64,000 bases of DNA from an uncultured Eggerthellaceae bacterium (GTDB lineage Bacteria > Actinomycetota > Coriobacteriia > Coriobacteriales > Eggerthellaceae). Where the stretch lies: NCBI GenBank assembly GCA_937892845.1, contig CALBGP010000032.1:1-64000 (forward strand). Reading direction: 5' to 3'. Positions 52,309 to 61,211 of this stretch are shown piece by piece. A program made the position numbers and the translations under genes. Position 1 is the first letter of the stretch. Each line of letters starts with the position of its first letter. The notes under the pieces were generated by a model. It did no database searches, had not been told where the DNA came from, and was given only the letters and a program-made list of their open reading frames with translations.

Positions 52309-52584
52309 ATGATCGAAGCCCATGCCATCACCGAAAGCGAACGAATCGACCGATCATCTGAACACTGGACGGCCTCACCGACGAATAACGACTATTTCAA
52401 AATGGGGGCCATCGTAGCCGTAGGCGAACTCTACGATTCGGGACGCCTGGGAAACAAGCAAACCGTGGCCGAAGACACGCGACTGTTCTTGGAGAGCTTC
52501 GGCGTACGATCTCTGGAAGACATCCGCAACCTAGGCGTAACCGGTCCCTACATTGAAGATTTCCACACGCTCTTCAACCTATGA
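52309..52584 (+). CDS. Small hypothetical protein, 91 aa
   Basis: I do not recognise this 91-residue protein. It contains a possible helical stretch KMGAIVAVGELYDSGRLGNKQTVAEDTRLFLESF and then LEDIRNLGVTGPYIEDFH, which resembles the helix-hairpin character of short DNA-binding or helicase-linked proteins, but only weakly. It starts after CGAGGCGAATC. The stop lies 59 nt before the preferred WYL start, and an ATG inside its stop would give a longer WYL protein, so the two are co-transcribed. Confidence 0.62.
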   Translation: MIEAHAITESERIDRSSEHWTASPTNNDYFKMGAIVAVGELYDSGRLGNKQTVAEDTRLFLESFGVRSLEDIRNLGVTGPYIEDFHTLFNL

Positions 52585-52643
52585 ACCGAAACGGCGCGTA
52601 TGATGCTGTCCTGAATTATCACCGCCCGACAAAGGATGGCATC

Positions 52644-53627
52644 ATGGCCGGCGCAGCGCAAAAGCTCAAAATCCTCCACCTCATCCGTATCCTGGAAACG
52701 CAGACGGATGACGAACATGGCCTTACGGGCCCGCAAATCATCGAGAAGCTGGCTGAACTTGGAATCGAGATAGAACGCAAGACCCTTTATCGCGATCTGG
52801 ATGCATTGCGCGAATTCGGTTACGACGTGCAGAAATACCATCGGCGCACAGTCGAATACGGCCTTGCATCGCGGGATTTCGAAGATGGCGAGCTGCGATT
52901 GATGGCCGACGCGGTGCAGTCATCGAAGTTCCTCACCAAGCGCAAGGCAGACAAGCTTGTCAATGAGATAGCGAAGCTGGGAAGCATGCAGCTTGCCGAC
53001 GACCTGCGCAAACGAATCCATGTCGAAGGGCGAATCAGAAGCCAGAACGAATCCGTCTTCTACAACCTCGATGCTATCCAGCGCGCCATCACTGCAAAGA
53101 AGAAAGTCGAGTTCCAATACTTCAAGCATGACGAAGCCAAAAACCGCGTGCTCCAGCACAACGGCGAGAAATACTGCGAAACGCCCGTTCAGCTTGTCTA
53201 TATGGATGACTGCTACTACCTCATAGCATGGAACGACAAGCATGCCGGCTTTGCCAACTACCGCGTCGACCGCATGCTGCGCATCAACGTCTCAACCCAA
53301 GAGGCAACCCGCAACGAGCAGATTGCAACATTCGACGTGGCGAAATACCAGCAGAGGGTCTTCGGCATGTTCAGCGGCGAAGCCGTCCAGGTTACGTTGA
53401 CCGTCAAAGCCTCCGCGATGAGCGCTGTCATGGACCGCTTCGGCAAAGACGTTGCCTCTACCCCCTCAGGAGAGGGTGAATGCCGCGTGAGCGCAACGGT
53501 CATGGAAGCACCAACATTCTTCGGATGGCTGACCCAATTTGGATCGGACGTTGTCATCGAAGCGCCCCAATCGCTACGGAGGTCTTACGCTGACTACTTG
53601 CAAGCCATCCTGAAGTCCTACGAATAA
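52644..53627 (+). CDS. WYL-domain transcriptional regulator
   Basis: A 327-residue regulator. The N-terminal HTH (QKLKILHLIRILETQTDDEHGLTGPQIIEKLAELGIEIERKTLYRDLDALREFGYDV) is of the DeoR/HTH_11 type. The WYL region around 150-235 has EFQYFK...ETPVQLVYMDDCYYLIAW and FANYRVDRM. A C-terminal WCX-type domain completes it. WYL proteins sense nucleic acids or small molecules and often control DNA-repair or defence genes. The ATG at 52644 has AAAGGA seven nt upstream and is preferred to the overlapping ATG at 52581. A terminator follows. Confidence 0.9.
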   Translation: MAGAAQKLKILHLIRILETQTDDEHGLTGPQIIEKLAELGIEIERKTLYRDLDALREFGYDVQKYHRRTVEYGLASRDFEDGELRLMADAVQSSKFLTKRKADKLVNEIAKLGSMQLADDLRKRIHVEGRIRSQNESVFYNLDAIQRAITAKKKVEFQYFKHDEAKNRVLQHNGEKYCETPVQLVYMDDCYYLIAWNDKHAGFANYRVDRMLRINVSTQEATRNEQIATFDVAKYQQRVFGMFSGEAVQVTLTVKASAMSAVMDRFGKDVASTPSGEGECRVSATVMEAPTFFGWLTQFGSDVVIEAPQSLRRSYADYLQAILKSYE

Positions 53628-53638
53628 GCCCAACTGCG

Positions 53639-53671
53639 AAGATGCCGGCCCCTTGCGAGGGCCGGCATCTT
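53639..53671 (+). terminator. Terminator after the WYL regulator gene
   Basis: Perfect 13-bp arms (AAGATGCCGGCCC and its complement) with a 7-nt loop, followed by GCTTTTGTT. A strong intrinsic terminator. Confidence 0.9.
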
Positions 53672-53757
53672 GCTTTTGTTGACGCGGGTGACTGAAAGGA
53701 GAAACTGAACACGACAAGGGACAAGCACCCACGGCAAACACGTTGTTGTCGACGGAG

Positions 53758-54096
53758 CTACTCCTCCGCTGCGGTCTTATCGACCACGTAGATGCCCACG
53801 CGAACCTGATTGTACGGCGCCGCATCCTTATCGATCTGCATGATGCGGCACTCAAACACATCATCGTGGCCGAATCGCAGAAGCTGGGCGATGGTTCCAT
53901 TCAGATCACGAGGGACGAAACCGATCTTCTTGTCTTTGCGGTAGATGGCCACGGCATCCGGATCATGACGATTATTGAACTCCGGGACCAAGTCAAGCTT
54001 CTTGCCCACCTTCATTTTGCCCAACACGAACGGACCCTCGTAGTATTTGAAGCCGGCAATGAAGAATTCTGCATAAAGGCGGGTTGATGTCTGCAT
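53758..54096 (-). CDS. HIRAN-domain protein
   Basis: A 112-residue protein consisting of little more than a HIRAN domain: FFIAGFKYYEGPFVLGKMKVGKKLDLVPEFNNRHDPDAVAIY contains the L..EP.N.HD..A..V pattern, and KIGFVPRDLNGTIAQLL is the following strand and helix. HIRAN domains bind 3' DNA ends or damaged DNA, as in HLTF/Rad5. It is divergent from the SOS-boxed polymerase gene, so it may act in the same response. The start follows AGGAG. Confidence 0.9.
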   Translation of the reverse strand: MQTSTRLYAEFFIAGFKYYEGPFVLGKMKVGKKLDLVPEFNNRHDPDAVAIYRKDKKIGFVPRDLNGTIAQLLRFGHDDVFECRIMQIDKDAAPYNQVRVGIYVVDKTAAEE

Positions 54097-54270
54097 GGCG
54101 CTCTCCTATCCCTCGACGGCAACCCCTACGGTGCCGACCTGCTGTTTTCTTTCTGATACTGCGCACTATACGCCCATCCGCCGCGGCAGGAGTACACGGC
54201 AATGGACACAGTGGTTCACTTCGGAAATCTTCTTCTCCCAACTACACCACACTCATGTATAATGCAGTTT

Positions 54271-54284
54271 AGAACATATGTTCG
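54271..54284. promoter_or_regulatory. LexA (SOS) box before the Y-family polymerase gene
   Basis: AGAACATATGTTCG contains the perfect palindrome GAACATATGTTC and matches the Gram-positive LexA/DinR consensus CGAACNNNNGTTCG apart from the first base. It overlaps the region just downstream of a -10-like TATAAT (54258-54263) and lies 43 nt before the polymerase ATG. SOS induction is therefore expected. Confidence 0.88.
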
Positions 54285-54326
54285 CAATGCGCAGCACGCA
54301 GAATATCAGGGCGCGGCAGGGGGAAG

Positions 54327-55670
54327 ATGGGTCAGAACCGCACATATCTCTGCATCGATCTGAAGTCGTTTTACGCTTCGGTGGAATGCGCCGATCGCGG
54401 GCTTGATCCCTTCACCGCAAACCTGGTAGTGGCTGACCCGGAGCGAACGAAGACAACCATCTGCCTTGCCATCACGCCCGCCATGAAGGCGCTGGGCGTA
54501 AAAAACCGCTGCCGCGTTTTCGAAATTCCCGAAGGAATAGACTATGTCATGGCCAAGCCCCGCATGCGGCGCTACATGGAAGTCTCCGCAGACATCTACT
54601 CCATCTACCTGAAATACGTATCCGCACAGGATGTGCATGCCTATTCAATCGATGAATGCTTCATAGACGCCACACCGTACCTGGAGCTGTACCGGACAAC
54701 CCCTTACGAATTCGCACGCACCCTCATGCAGGCCGTCGCCGATGAGACCAAGATATGCGCAACGGCGGGTATCGGGCCGAACCTTTTCCTTGCAAAGGTC
54801 GCCCTTGACATCACGGCGAAGCATGCACCGGATAACATCGGGTGGCTTGACGAGGAGTCCTTTCGCCGTGATATCTGGTTTCATCAACCCATCACCGACA
54901 TATGGGGCATCGGCCCGGGCATCGCGCGGCGCCTTGCTGCTCACGGAGCGCACGATCTGGCAGGCACCGCCGCACTCAATCCGAATATCCTCTATCGCGA
55001 ATTCGGCAAGAACGCGGAATTCCTCATCGACCATGCATGGGGGCAGGAACCCTGCACCATTGCAGATATCCACGCCTACACCCCCACTGGGCGTTCCATA
55101 GCCAACGGACAGGTGCTGCCATGCGATTATTCGTTCGAGGAAGCCCGCATGGTGCTCAGGGAGATGGTTGACTCAAGCGTGCTTGACTTGGTGGAACACG
55201 GTCTGGCTTGCGAAAGGATCTCGCTCGATGTGGGGTATGCACGATCCGCGCTCAGCCCCCGCGATGCCGACGGCTTCACAGGAGCGATCTTCGATGGCGG
55301 CCACGGCAAGCGTCGCATCGGCGTCTCGAAATTCGAAGGCCATACGGGAGCAAACCGCAAACTCGACCGTTGCACGAATTCGCAACGCTACCTCATGCAG
55401 CGCTTCTGCGACCTTTTCGATGAGACCACCCGGCGGGATATCCCCGTAAGGCGTCTCTCCATCTGCCTGGCAGACCTTAAAAGCGAAGCGTTCGCTACGA
55501 ACACGCTTTTCGACGACATCGAGGCGGACAAAAAAGAGCGCAGCCTTCAGAAGGCCGTGGTTGCCGTACGCGGGAAATTCGGGAAGAACGCTTTGTTGAA
55601 GGCCTCAAGCCTCCAAGACAAAGCCACTGCACGGGAGCGCAACAACCAGGTAGGAGGACACCATGCGTGA
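54327..55670 (+). CDS. Y-family DNA polymerase (DinB/UvrX-like)
   Basis: A 447-residue translesion polymerase. The palm-domain motifs are present: YLCIDLKSFYASVEC (metal Asp), AYSIDECFIDAT (the catalytic Asp-Glu pair), TAGIGPNLFLAKVALD, and DIWGIGPGIARRLAAHG from the helix-hairpin-helix. The C-terminal little-finger part is UvrX-like rather than E. coli DinB-like. Such enzymes copy past lesions with low fidelity. A LexA box lies upstream and a YolD-like gene overlaps its 3' end, as in the Gram-positive UvrX/YqjW-YqjX arrangement. Confidence 0.94.
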   Translation: MGQNRTYLCIDLKSFYASVECADRGLDPFTANLVVADPERTKTTICLAITPAMKALGVKNRCRVFEIPEGIDYVMAKPRMRRYMEVSADIYSIYLKYVSAQDVHAYSIDECFIDATPYLELYRTTPYEFARTLMQAVADETKICATAGIGPNLFLAKVALDITAKHAPDNIGWLDEESFRRDIWFHQPITDIWGIGPGIARRLAAHGAHDLAGTAALNPNILYREFGKNAEFLIDHAWGQEPCTIADIHAYTPTGRSIANGQVLPCDYSFEEARMVLREMVDSSVLDLVEHGLACERISLDVGYARSALSPRDADGFTGAIFDGGHGKRRIGVSKFEGHTGANRKLDRCTNSQRYLMQRFCDLFDETTRRDIPVRRLSICLADLKSEAFATNTLFDDIEADKKERSLQKAVVAVRGKFGKNALLKASSLQDKATARERNNQVGGHHA

Positions 55671-55887
55671 ACACCTCGACGCATTCGAAGCCCAGCGGCG
55701 GCGGGCCATTCTGCAAGATATCGAGAAACGCCGCAGCATAGACGGGGAACACGTTGCGCGCGCCCATCCGGACCGCGCACGCCAATTCATGCCGTTCGCA
55801 GCGCTCAAGGGCTACGATGAGCTTGTCCGCGAACGGGAAGACGAGGTGCGCGACCCCACACGACTTGAGTTCGAGGATCATGCCTGA
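55663..55887 (+). CDS. YolD-like protein
   Basis: A 74-residue protein with the YolD-like signature RARQFMPFAALKGYDELVRE. YolD-type proteins are encoded beside UvrX-like polymerases and are thought to regulate them or link them to the clamp. Here the ATG lies 8 nt inside the polymerase 3' end after GTAGGAGG, so it is coupled and SOS-controlled. It is a little shorter than the family's usual length, having a reduced N-terminus. Confidence 0.82.
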   Translation: MREHLDAFEAQRRRAILQDIEKRRSIDGEHVARAHPDRARQFMPFAALKGYDELVREREDEVRDPTRLEFEDHA

Positions 55888-55956
55888 CGGTCATGGCAAC
55901 CGCTAGCCTGAAATTCGGGAGCATTCAGAGTCGGATGAATCCGCCATCGAAAAGAC

Positions 55957-56859
55957 TCAACTGCAACAGGACGCCTCATACTCGGATGAGACTCCGTCGA
56001 ACAACCGCTGGAACTCCCTTTCGAACAAACTGTCCGCCGGTCGCACGAACGATATGTCATGGACGATGGGATCACCGCAAACATCTATAACGCCCAAACG
56101 CCCCGCATCCACGAAATCACGGGCCGCTGCATCGTAGACGAACGACACACCCTGCCCTGCCTCCACAAGCGCTTTGATCACACCGATGCTGGAAGCCTCC
56201 ATGGTCCGGGAAAACGAGGCCAACGTGAGATTGCGCCGGGCAAGCGCATGCTCCAACACCGCACGTGAACCGGACTGCGGCTCACGGACTATCAAGGGGC
56301 ACGCCAGCAAATCTTCCAATACCACCTTCCGTCCGGCAAGCGGATCATCAGCAGAACAGACGCATATCAGCTTCTGCGTGCAAAGTACGTTCCAGGAAAA
56401 CTGACTCTTGTCGAAGAACCCCTCCAGAAACGCACAGTCGATGCTGCCTTTCGCCATATCATCGAGCAGCTCATCGGTACTGCGCGAAACGATCGAAATA
56501 CGCAGATCGGGACGTTCGCCCAGATACCGCGCCAACGGGGCAGCCACGATGTATTCGCCCGCTGTGAGCGTCATGCCCACGTTCAGCCGCAACTGACCGC
56601 TTGCAAACGATGCCATACGGCGTTCCAGCAACGATTCGTCATGCGCAAGGGATTCGAACGCACGTCGCAAAGCCGTACCCGCCTGGGTCAGGCGCATGGC
56701 CCTGCCTTCGAATTCGACCAGACTTACGCCGTAATGCCTCTCCAGATACGCCATCTGCTGAGAGACCGCCGACTGCGTGAGGTTGAGCTCACGGGCGGCA
56801 TGGGTGTAGTTGAGATGCCGGCAAACAGCCAGAAACGTATGAACCCTGAAGTCAAGCAT
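55957..56859 (-). CDS. LysR family transcriptional regulator
   Basis: A 300-residue LysR protein starting MLDFRVHTFLAVCRHLNYTHAARELNLTQSAVSQQMAYLE, a textbook winged helix. The effector domain (LRLNVGMTLTAGEYIVAAPLARYL) is of full length. A longer open frame runs upstream but is antisense to the transporter gene and is not part of it. It is divergent from the TDT transporter gene across an AT-rich 170-nt gap and should control it. Confidence 0.93.
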   Translation of the reverse strand: MLDFRVHTFLAVCRHLNYTHAARELNLTQSAVSQQMAYLERHYGVSLVEFEGRAMRLTQAGTALRRAFESLAHDESLLERRMASFASGQLRLNVGMTLTAGEYIVAAPLARYLGERPDLRISIVSRSTDELLDDMAKGSIDCAFLEGFFDKSQFSWNVLCTQKLICVCSADDPLAGRKVVLEDLLACPLIVREPQSGSRAVLEHALARRNLTLASFSRTMEASSIGVIKALVEAGQGVSFVYDAAARDFVDAGRLGVIDVCGDPIVHDISFVRPADSLFEREFQRLFDGVSSEYEASCCS

Positions 56860-57030
56860 GGCGCACCTCGCATCCGCATCAATCATTAGCAAAAACGATT
56901 GTTTCATTAACAAGCATAAGTTTACATCATTGGTTACAGGGACGAAAATAGCGCTATCGAACTCATGCGCCGCACACCGCCGATGCACGCGCCATACGCA
57001 AGCAGGCGCGGCCCGAACCGAAAGGACATC

Positions 57031-58032
57031 ATGAAAGAATTTCTGGCAAAGGTCCCCATCCCCACCGGCGGCGTCGCTTTGGGCCTGGCTGCGTTGGGCA
57101 TCCTGCTCAAGCCCCTGTCCGTAATCGCATATGCCACCTGCGGCATCTGCGCCCTTGCGCTGCTTCTGCTGCTTGCAGCCCGCGCCATCGTCGACATCGA
57201 CTCCATCAAACGCGACTTCGACAACCCCATCCTGGCCAGCGTCAGCGCTACCGCCCTCATGGCAACCATGCAGCTGACCACTTACCTGGCTCCCTTCGCC
57301 CACACCCCCGCTCTGGCCATCTGGGCCGTAGCCGTCGCAGCGCATCTTGCCCTCATCGTCTGGTTCACCATCCGCCACGTCATCCGCTTCGACCTCAAAA
57401 AGGTCTACCCGACGTTTTTCATCTGCTACGTCGGCATCATCGTAGCCTCCGTCACGTCTCCCACCTACGGGCTTGAGCCGCTGGGCATGGGTCTGTTCTG
57501 GTTCGGATTCTCTGCTTACGCCGTGCTCCTTGCGGTTGTAACCGCCCGCTACGCGAAGCATCCTGTGGAAGAAGGAGCCCGCCCGCTGTTCTGCATCTAC
57601 ACCGCGCCCATGAGCCTGTCTTTGGCCGGATACCTCGCCGTGGAAGCTGAGCCGCACCTGGGATTCTGCTGCGTGCTTGCCGTGCTTGCCCAGATCCTGC
57701 TGATCGTCGTGCTTGTCCGCATGCCCCTGTTCCTGCGCCTGAAGTTCTATCCCAGCTACGCGGCCATGACCTTCCCCTTCGTCATCACGGCCACCGCCCT
57801 TGACCGCACGCTGGGAGCAATGGCCGAAGCCGGCATGGTGTATCCGACCACCCTGCATGTGCTGGTCGGATTCGAAACCGCGCTTGCATGCGCCATGGTC
57901 GGGTACGTCTTCGTCCGCTACCTGATGGAATTCACCCGCATTGCCAAAACCATCCGTGCAAGCCGCAGGCAGACGGCTTCCGAGATTGCCCTTGCAGAAC
58001 AGGGCGCGGGATGCGCCGCCATCGAAATGTAG
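57031..58032 (+). CDS. TDT (tellurite-resistance/dicarboxylate, SLAC1-type) transporter
   Basis: A 333-residue protein with ten membrane segments, in the pattern of the TDT/SLAC1 family: VPIPTGGVALGLAALGILL at the start, FFICYVGIIVASVTSP, LFCIYTAPMSLSLAGYLAV and the MTFPFVITATAL segment near the end. Relatives move C4-dicarboxylates, sulfite or other anions. The ATG at 57031 follows AAAGGACATC. A divergent LysR regulator points to substrate-responsive expression. The substrate is not decided by sequence. Confidence 0.9.
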   Translation: MKEFLAKVPIPTGGVALGLAALGILLKPLSVIAYATCGICALALLLLLAARAIVDIDSIKRDFDNPILASVSATALMATMQLTTYLAPFAHTPALAIWAVAVAAHLALIVWFTIRHVIRFDLKKVYPTFFICYVGIIVASVTSPTYGLEPLGMGLFWFGFSAYAVLLAVVTARYAKHPVEEGARPLFCIYTAPMSLSLAGYLAVEAEPHLGFCCVLAVLAQILLIVVLVRMPLFLRLKFYPSYAAMTFPFVITATALDRTLGAMAEAGMVYPTTLHVLVGFETALACAMVGYVFVRYLMEFTRIAKTIRASRRQTASEIALAEQGAGCAAIEM

Positions 58033-58127
58033 AGATGGGGCACTCTTAAAAGCCCAATCCCGCAAGGTTCAGCCCCCGCGCACCAAAGCTGACGTACAAT
58101 GACGATTCCAACCGAAAGGGGAGGTAT

Positions 58128-59063
58128 TTGGAAATCCTCATCGTCATGTGCGCCGGCGTAGCGCTGGGGGCAACGGTCTTTCCCGCCGCACTCAAGGGAA
58201 CCAATGAAAAACTTACGCTCGTGGCAACAGGGCTGCTCATCTTCTCCATGGGAGCAATGCTGGGCAGCCGTGACGCATTTGTCGACGAGATCGTATCACT
58301 CGGCTTGAGCTCGCTGGCATTCGCCATCCTGCCCATCGCGTTCTCGGTCGTCTGCGTCTACATCCTCACGCGCCTGTTCCTGAAAGACATCACCGAGCGC
58401 CATAAGCACGATGCAGCCCAAGCCGAGGGCGCGGAAGGCGAAGGAGCCGGCAGCGAAACCGTCATGATCATAATGGCAGTGGGCTCGCTAGCGGCAGGTG
58501 TCGCCTACGGGTTGTCTCATATCGGAATCTTTCCCATAGACTGGCTGGTCGAGCATTCCGACTGGATCCTCACGGCTTTGATGTTCTTCGTTGGAATCAG
58601 CGTCGGCGGCAGCAAGGGACTCCTGGCGAAAATCCGTGAGTACCACGTGCGTGCGCTGATCATCCCCATAGGCATCTTGATAGGCTCGATTGCCGGCGGA
58701 CTTGCAGCAGCTCCGCTTTGCGGCATCCCGCTACCCGTAGGCGGCGCCATCGCTTCAGGCCTTGGGTGGTACAGTCTTTCCGGCGTCATGCTCACGGGCA
58801 TAGCCGGCGCGCACATTGGCAGCATCACGTTCATGGCCAACCTGCTGCGCGAGCTCATCTCGTTTTTCACCATCCCCTGGATTGCGAAACACCTCAACTA
58901 TCCCACCTGCATTGCACCCGCAGGAGCCACGAGCGAGGACACCACGCTGCCCATGATGATCCGCTGCACCAACAGCGAGACCGTGGTGCTCTCCGTGATC
59001 AACGGCGTGATCCTATCCGCCCTGGTTCCTGTTTTGATCGAATTCTTCCACGCTTTCATGTAG
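58128..59063 (+). CDS. LysO-type lysine exporter
   Basis: A 311-residue membrane protein with eight or so helices and a charged cytoplasmic stretch at about 88-110. The N-terminal half MEILIVMCAGVALGATVFP is the DUF340-like part. The C-terminal half has GSKGLLAKIREYHVRALIIPIGILIGSI, GLGWYSLSGVMLTGIAGAHIGSITFMANLLRELISFF and GATSEDTTLPMM, the LysO signature including the buried Glu/Asp. It exports lysine and toxic analogues. The TTG start at 58128 has GGGGAGG upstream. A terminator follows. Confidence 0.9.
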   Translation: MEILIVMCAGVALGATVFPAALKGTNEKLTLVATGLLIFSMGAMLGSRDAFVDEIVSLGLSSLAFAILPIAFSVVCVYILTRLFLKDITERHKHDAAQAEGAEGEGAGSETVMIIMAVGSLAAGVAYGLSHIGIFPIDWLVEHSDWILTALMFFVGISVGGSKGLLAKIREYHVRALIIPIGILIGSIAGGLAAAPLCGIPLPVGGAIASGLGWYSLSGVMLTGIAGAHIGSITFMANLLRELISFFTIPWIAKHLNYPTCIAPAGATSEDTTLPMMIRCTNSETVVLSVINGVILSALVPVLIEFFHAFM

Positions 59064-59086
59064 CGAACGCTTGCACCCAAGCAACG

Positions 59087-59121
59087 AAAAGACCCGAAGC
59101 CTTGATGGCATCGGGTCTTTT
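59087..59121 (+). terminator. Terminator after the lysine exporter gene
   Basis: Perfect 11-bp arms AAAAGACCCGA and TCGGGTCTTTT with a 13-nt loop, followed by ATTTTGC. Confidence 0.85.
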
Positions 59122-59126
59122 ATTTT

Positions 59127-59189
59127 GCCGCTTTTCCGTCATTCGCCGTTTTTCCGCCTGTGTTTCTTCATTATATTGCCGTTTTTCCG
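59127..59189 (+). repeat. Three 12-bp direct repeats, candidate operators
   Basis: GCCG(C/T)TTTTCCG occurs at 59127-59138, 59145-59156 and 59178-59189, with a fourth partial TTCCGCTTTTC at 59209. On the other strand each reads CGGAAAA(A/G)CGGC. They lie in the 349-nt AT-rich gap before the CoA-disulfide reductase-rhodanese gene, so they may regulate it. Nothing else is evident in this gap. Confidence 0.5.
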
Positions 59190-59412
59190 TTGTTTTAGCG
59201 AACTTAATTCCGCTTTTCAAAACTCAATCTCAAGGAGCAGATTACTGCAGTAACATGCGGACAAGCACCTCTTCCCAACGTGCCGCATACCCGCCAGCCG
59301 AAACAGCCGCCGCGCCCCGACTGGGAGCGCGCAATCGAGGGCGGCAACGGACACCAAGCTATAATGGGCAGCAAACCCCTTGGCACCCACCGATCGAAAG
59401 GAGACAAGCCCT

Positions 59413-61158
59413 ATGAAGACAGTGATCATCGGCGGCGTTGCAGGCGGAGCCACCGCCGCTGCGCGCCTGCGCCGACTCGACGAGCACGCGGAAATCGTCA
59501 TCCTCGAACGCACCGGCTACGTGTCTTACGCGAACTGCGGTCTTCCGTACTACATCGGCGGCTCCATCAAGCAGCGCTCCAAGCTTACACTGCAGACGCC
59601 TGAAAGCTTCCGCAGCCGCTTCAACATCGACGTCCGCGTGCACCATGAGGCCCTGCACATAGACCGCGCGGCGAAAGCCGTCGAGGTGCACAATCTCGAA
59701 ACCGGGGAAACCTACCGCGAATCCTACGACACGCTCATCCTCTCCCCCGGCGCGCGCCCTGCCGCCCCCAATCTGCCCGGCATGGATTCACCGCGCCTGT
59801 TCACGCTGCGCACCGTGGAAGACACCTTCGCCATCGCCGATTTCGTGGAGAGCGAAAAGCCCGAATGTGCCGTGGTGGTGGGCGCTGGGTTCATCGGCCT
59901 TGAAATGGCCGAGAACCTGACCGACCAGGGCGTGGCCGTCACCGTGGTTCAGCGTCCCGCCCATGTCATGCCCACGCTCGACGCGGACGTGGCCGCGTTG
60001 CTGCACAATCAGCTTCGCGCGCACGGCATAGCGCTTGAGCTGGGCGCGAACGTGACCGGATTCGAGGATGCGGACGGTCAGGTCCGCGTAACCATCGCGG
60101 GACGCAAGCCCCTGACCGCAGACATGGTCATCCTGGCCATCGGCGTGGCCCCCGAAAGCGCGCTTGCCGCCGAAGCAGGACTTGAGCTGGGTATCAAGAA
60201 CACCATCGCAACCGATGCCCACATGCGCACTTCCGACCCCTCCATCTACGCGGTGGGGGACGCCGTCGAGACAACGCACCTGGTCAGCGGCATGCCCGCG
60301 CACATCGCACTGGCCGGTCCCGCAAATCGCCAGGGGCGTATCGCCGCCGACAACATCTGCGGCATCGACCGTACCTACAAAGGTTCGCTGGGCTCTTCGG
60401 TCATGAAGGCCTTCGATATGACCGTAGCCGCAACCGGCCTGACGGAGAAAGCAGCCACGGCAGCAGGGCTTCACTTCGACTCCGTGATCCTATCGCCCGC
60501 CTCGCACGCCACCTACTATCCCGGCGCCCAAAGCATGACCATGAAGGTCCTGTTCGAAAAGCCCGGCGGACGCATCCTGGGTGCGCAGATCATCGGCCGC
60601 GACGGCGTCGACAAACGCATCGATGTGCTTGCAACGGCCATCAAAGCCGGCATGGATGCCTACGATCTCACGGAACTCGACCTGGCATATGCCCCGCCGT
60701 ATTCGTCGGCGAAAGACCCTGTGAACATGGCAGGGTTCATGATCGAGAACATCCTCGACGGACGCGTAGCCCAGCTGCACTGGCAGGATGTCGAAGCGAT
60801 GGTTGGTGGCGAAGGAGAAGCGGGTGCGCCCTGCACGCAGCCCGTCATCCTGGACACGCGCACGCCCCAAGAATTCGCCCGCGGCTGCTTCCCCGGAGCC
60901 GTGAACATCCCCGTCGACGAGCTTCGTGAACGCCTTGATGAAGTGAGAAGCCTCATCGCGGACGCAGGCGCAGATGGTGAACTGCAGGTTGCCGTGCACT
61001 GCCAAAGCGGCCTGCGCAGCTACATCGCGTGCCGCATCCTGTCCCAGGAGGGCATCCGCTGCGCCAATGTTGCCGGCGGTTGGGGCTTCTTCGAGGCCAT
61101 GCGCCTGGACCGCAATCCTGAATGGAGCGGATGCGGACCGTGCGGCATGAAGGCCTGA
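59413..61158 (+). CDS. CoA-disulfide reductase-rhodanese fusion
   Basis: A 581-residue flavoprotein. The N-terminal 450 residues are a pyridine-nucleotide-disulfide oxidoreductase: IIGGVAGGATAAARLRR binds FAD, Cys42 in SYANCGLPYY is the redox Cys, VVGAGFIGLEMAENL binds NAD(P)H, and SIYAVGDAVE is the second FAD motif. From about 480 a rhodanese domain follows, with Cys530 in HCQSGLRSY. Such fusions reduce CoA disulfide or CoA-persulfide and handle polysulfide. The start is after GAAAGGAG. Three direct repeats upstream may control it. Confidence 0.95.
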   Translation: MKTVIIGGVAGGATAAARLRRLDEHAEIVILERTGYVSYANCGLPYYIGGSIKQRSKLTLQTPESFRSRFNIDVRVHHEALHIDRAAKAVEVHNLETGETYRESYDTLILSPGARPAAPNLPGMDSPRLFTLRTVEDTFAIADFVESEKPECAVVVGAGFIGLEMAENLTDQGVAVTVVQRPAHVMPTLDADVAALLHNQLRAHGIALELGANVTGFEDADGQVRVTIAGRKPLTADMVILAIGVAPESALAAEAGLELGIKNTIATDAHMRTSDPSIYAVGDAVETTHLVSGMPAHIALAGPANRQGRIAADNICGIDRTYKGSLGSSVMKAFDMTVAATGLTEKAATAAGLHFDSVILSPASHATYYPGAQSMTMKVLFEKPGGRILGAQIIGRDGVDKRIDVLATAIKAGMDAYDLTELDLAYAPPYSSAKDPVNMAGFMIENILDGRVAQLHWQDVEAMVGGEGEAGAPCTQPVILDTRTPQEFARGCFPGAVNIPVDELRERLDEVRSLIADAGADGELQVAVHCQSGLRSYIACRILSQEGIRCANVAGGWGFFEAMRLDRNPEWSGCGPCGMKA

Positions 61159-61211
61159 CCCGCAATTGTTTTTCAGATGCTTTCAGCTTTTCAGAAACGA
61201 GAACGAACCTG

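Noticed and set aside
56860..58065. A long minus-strand open frame continuing upstream of the LysR gene
   Set aside because: It is antisense to the TDT transporter, has a biased Gly/His/Gln-rich composition and no domain. The LysR protein starts at 56859.
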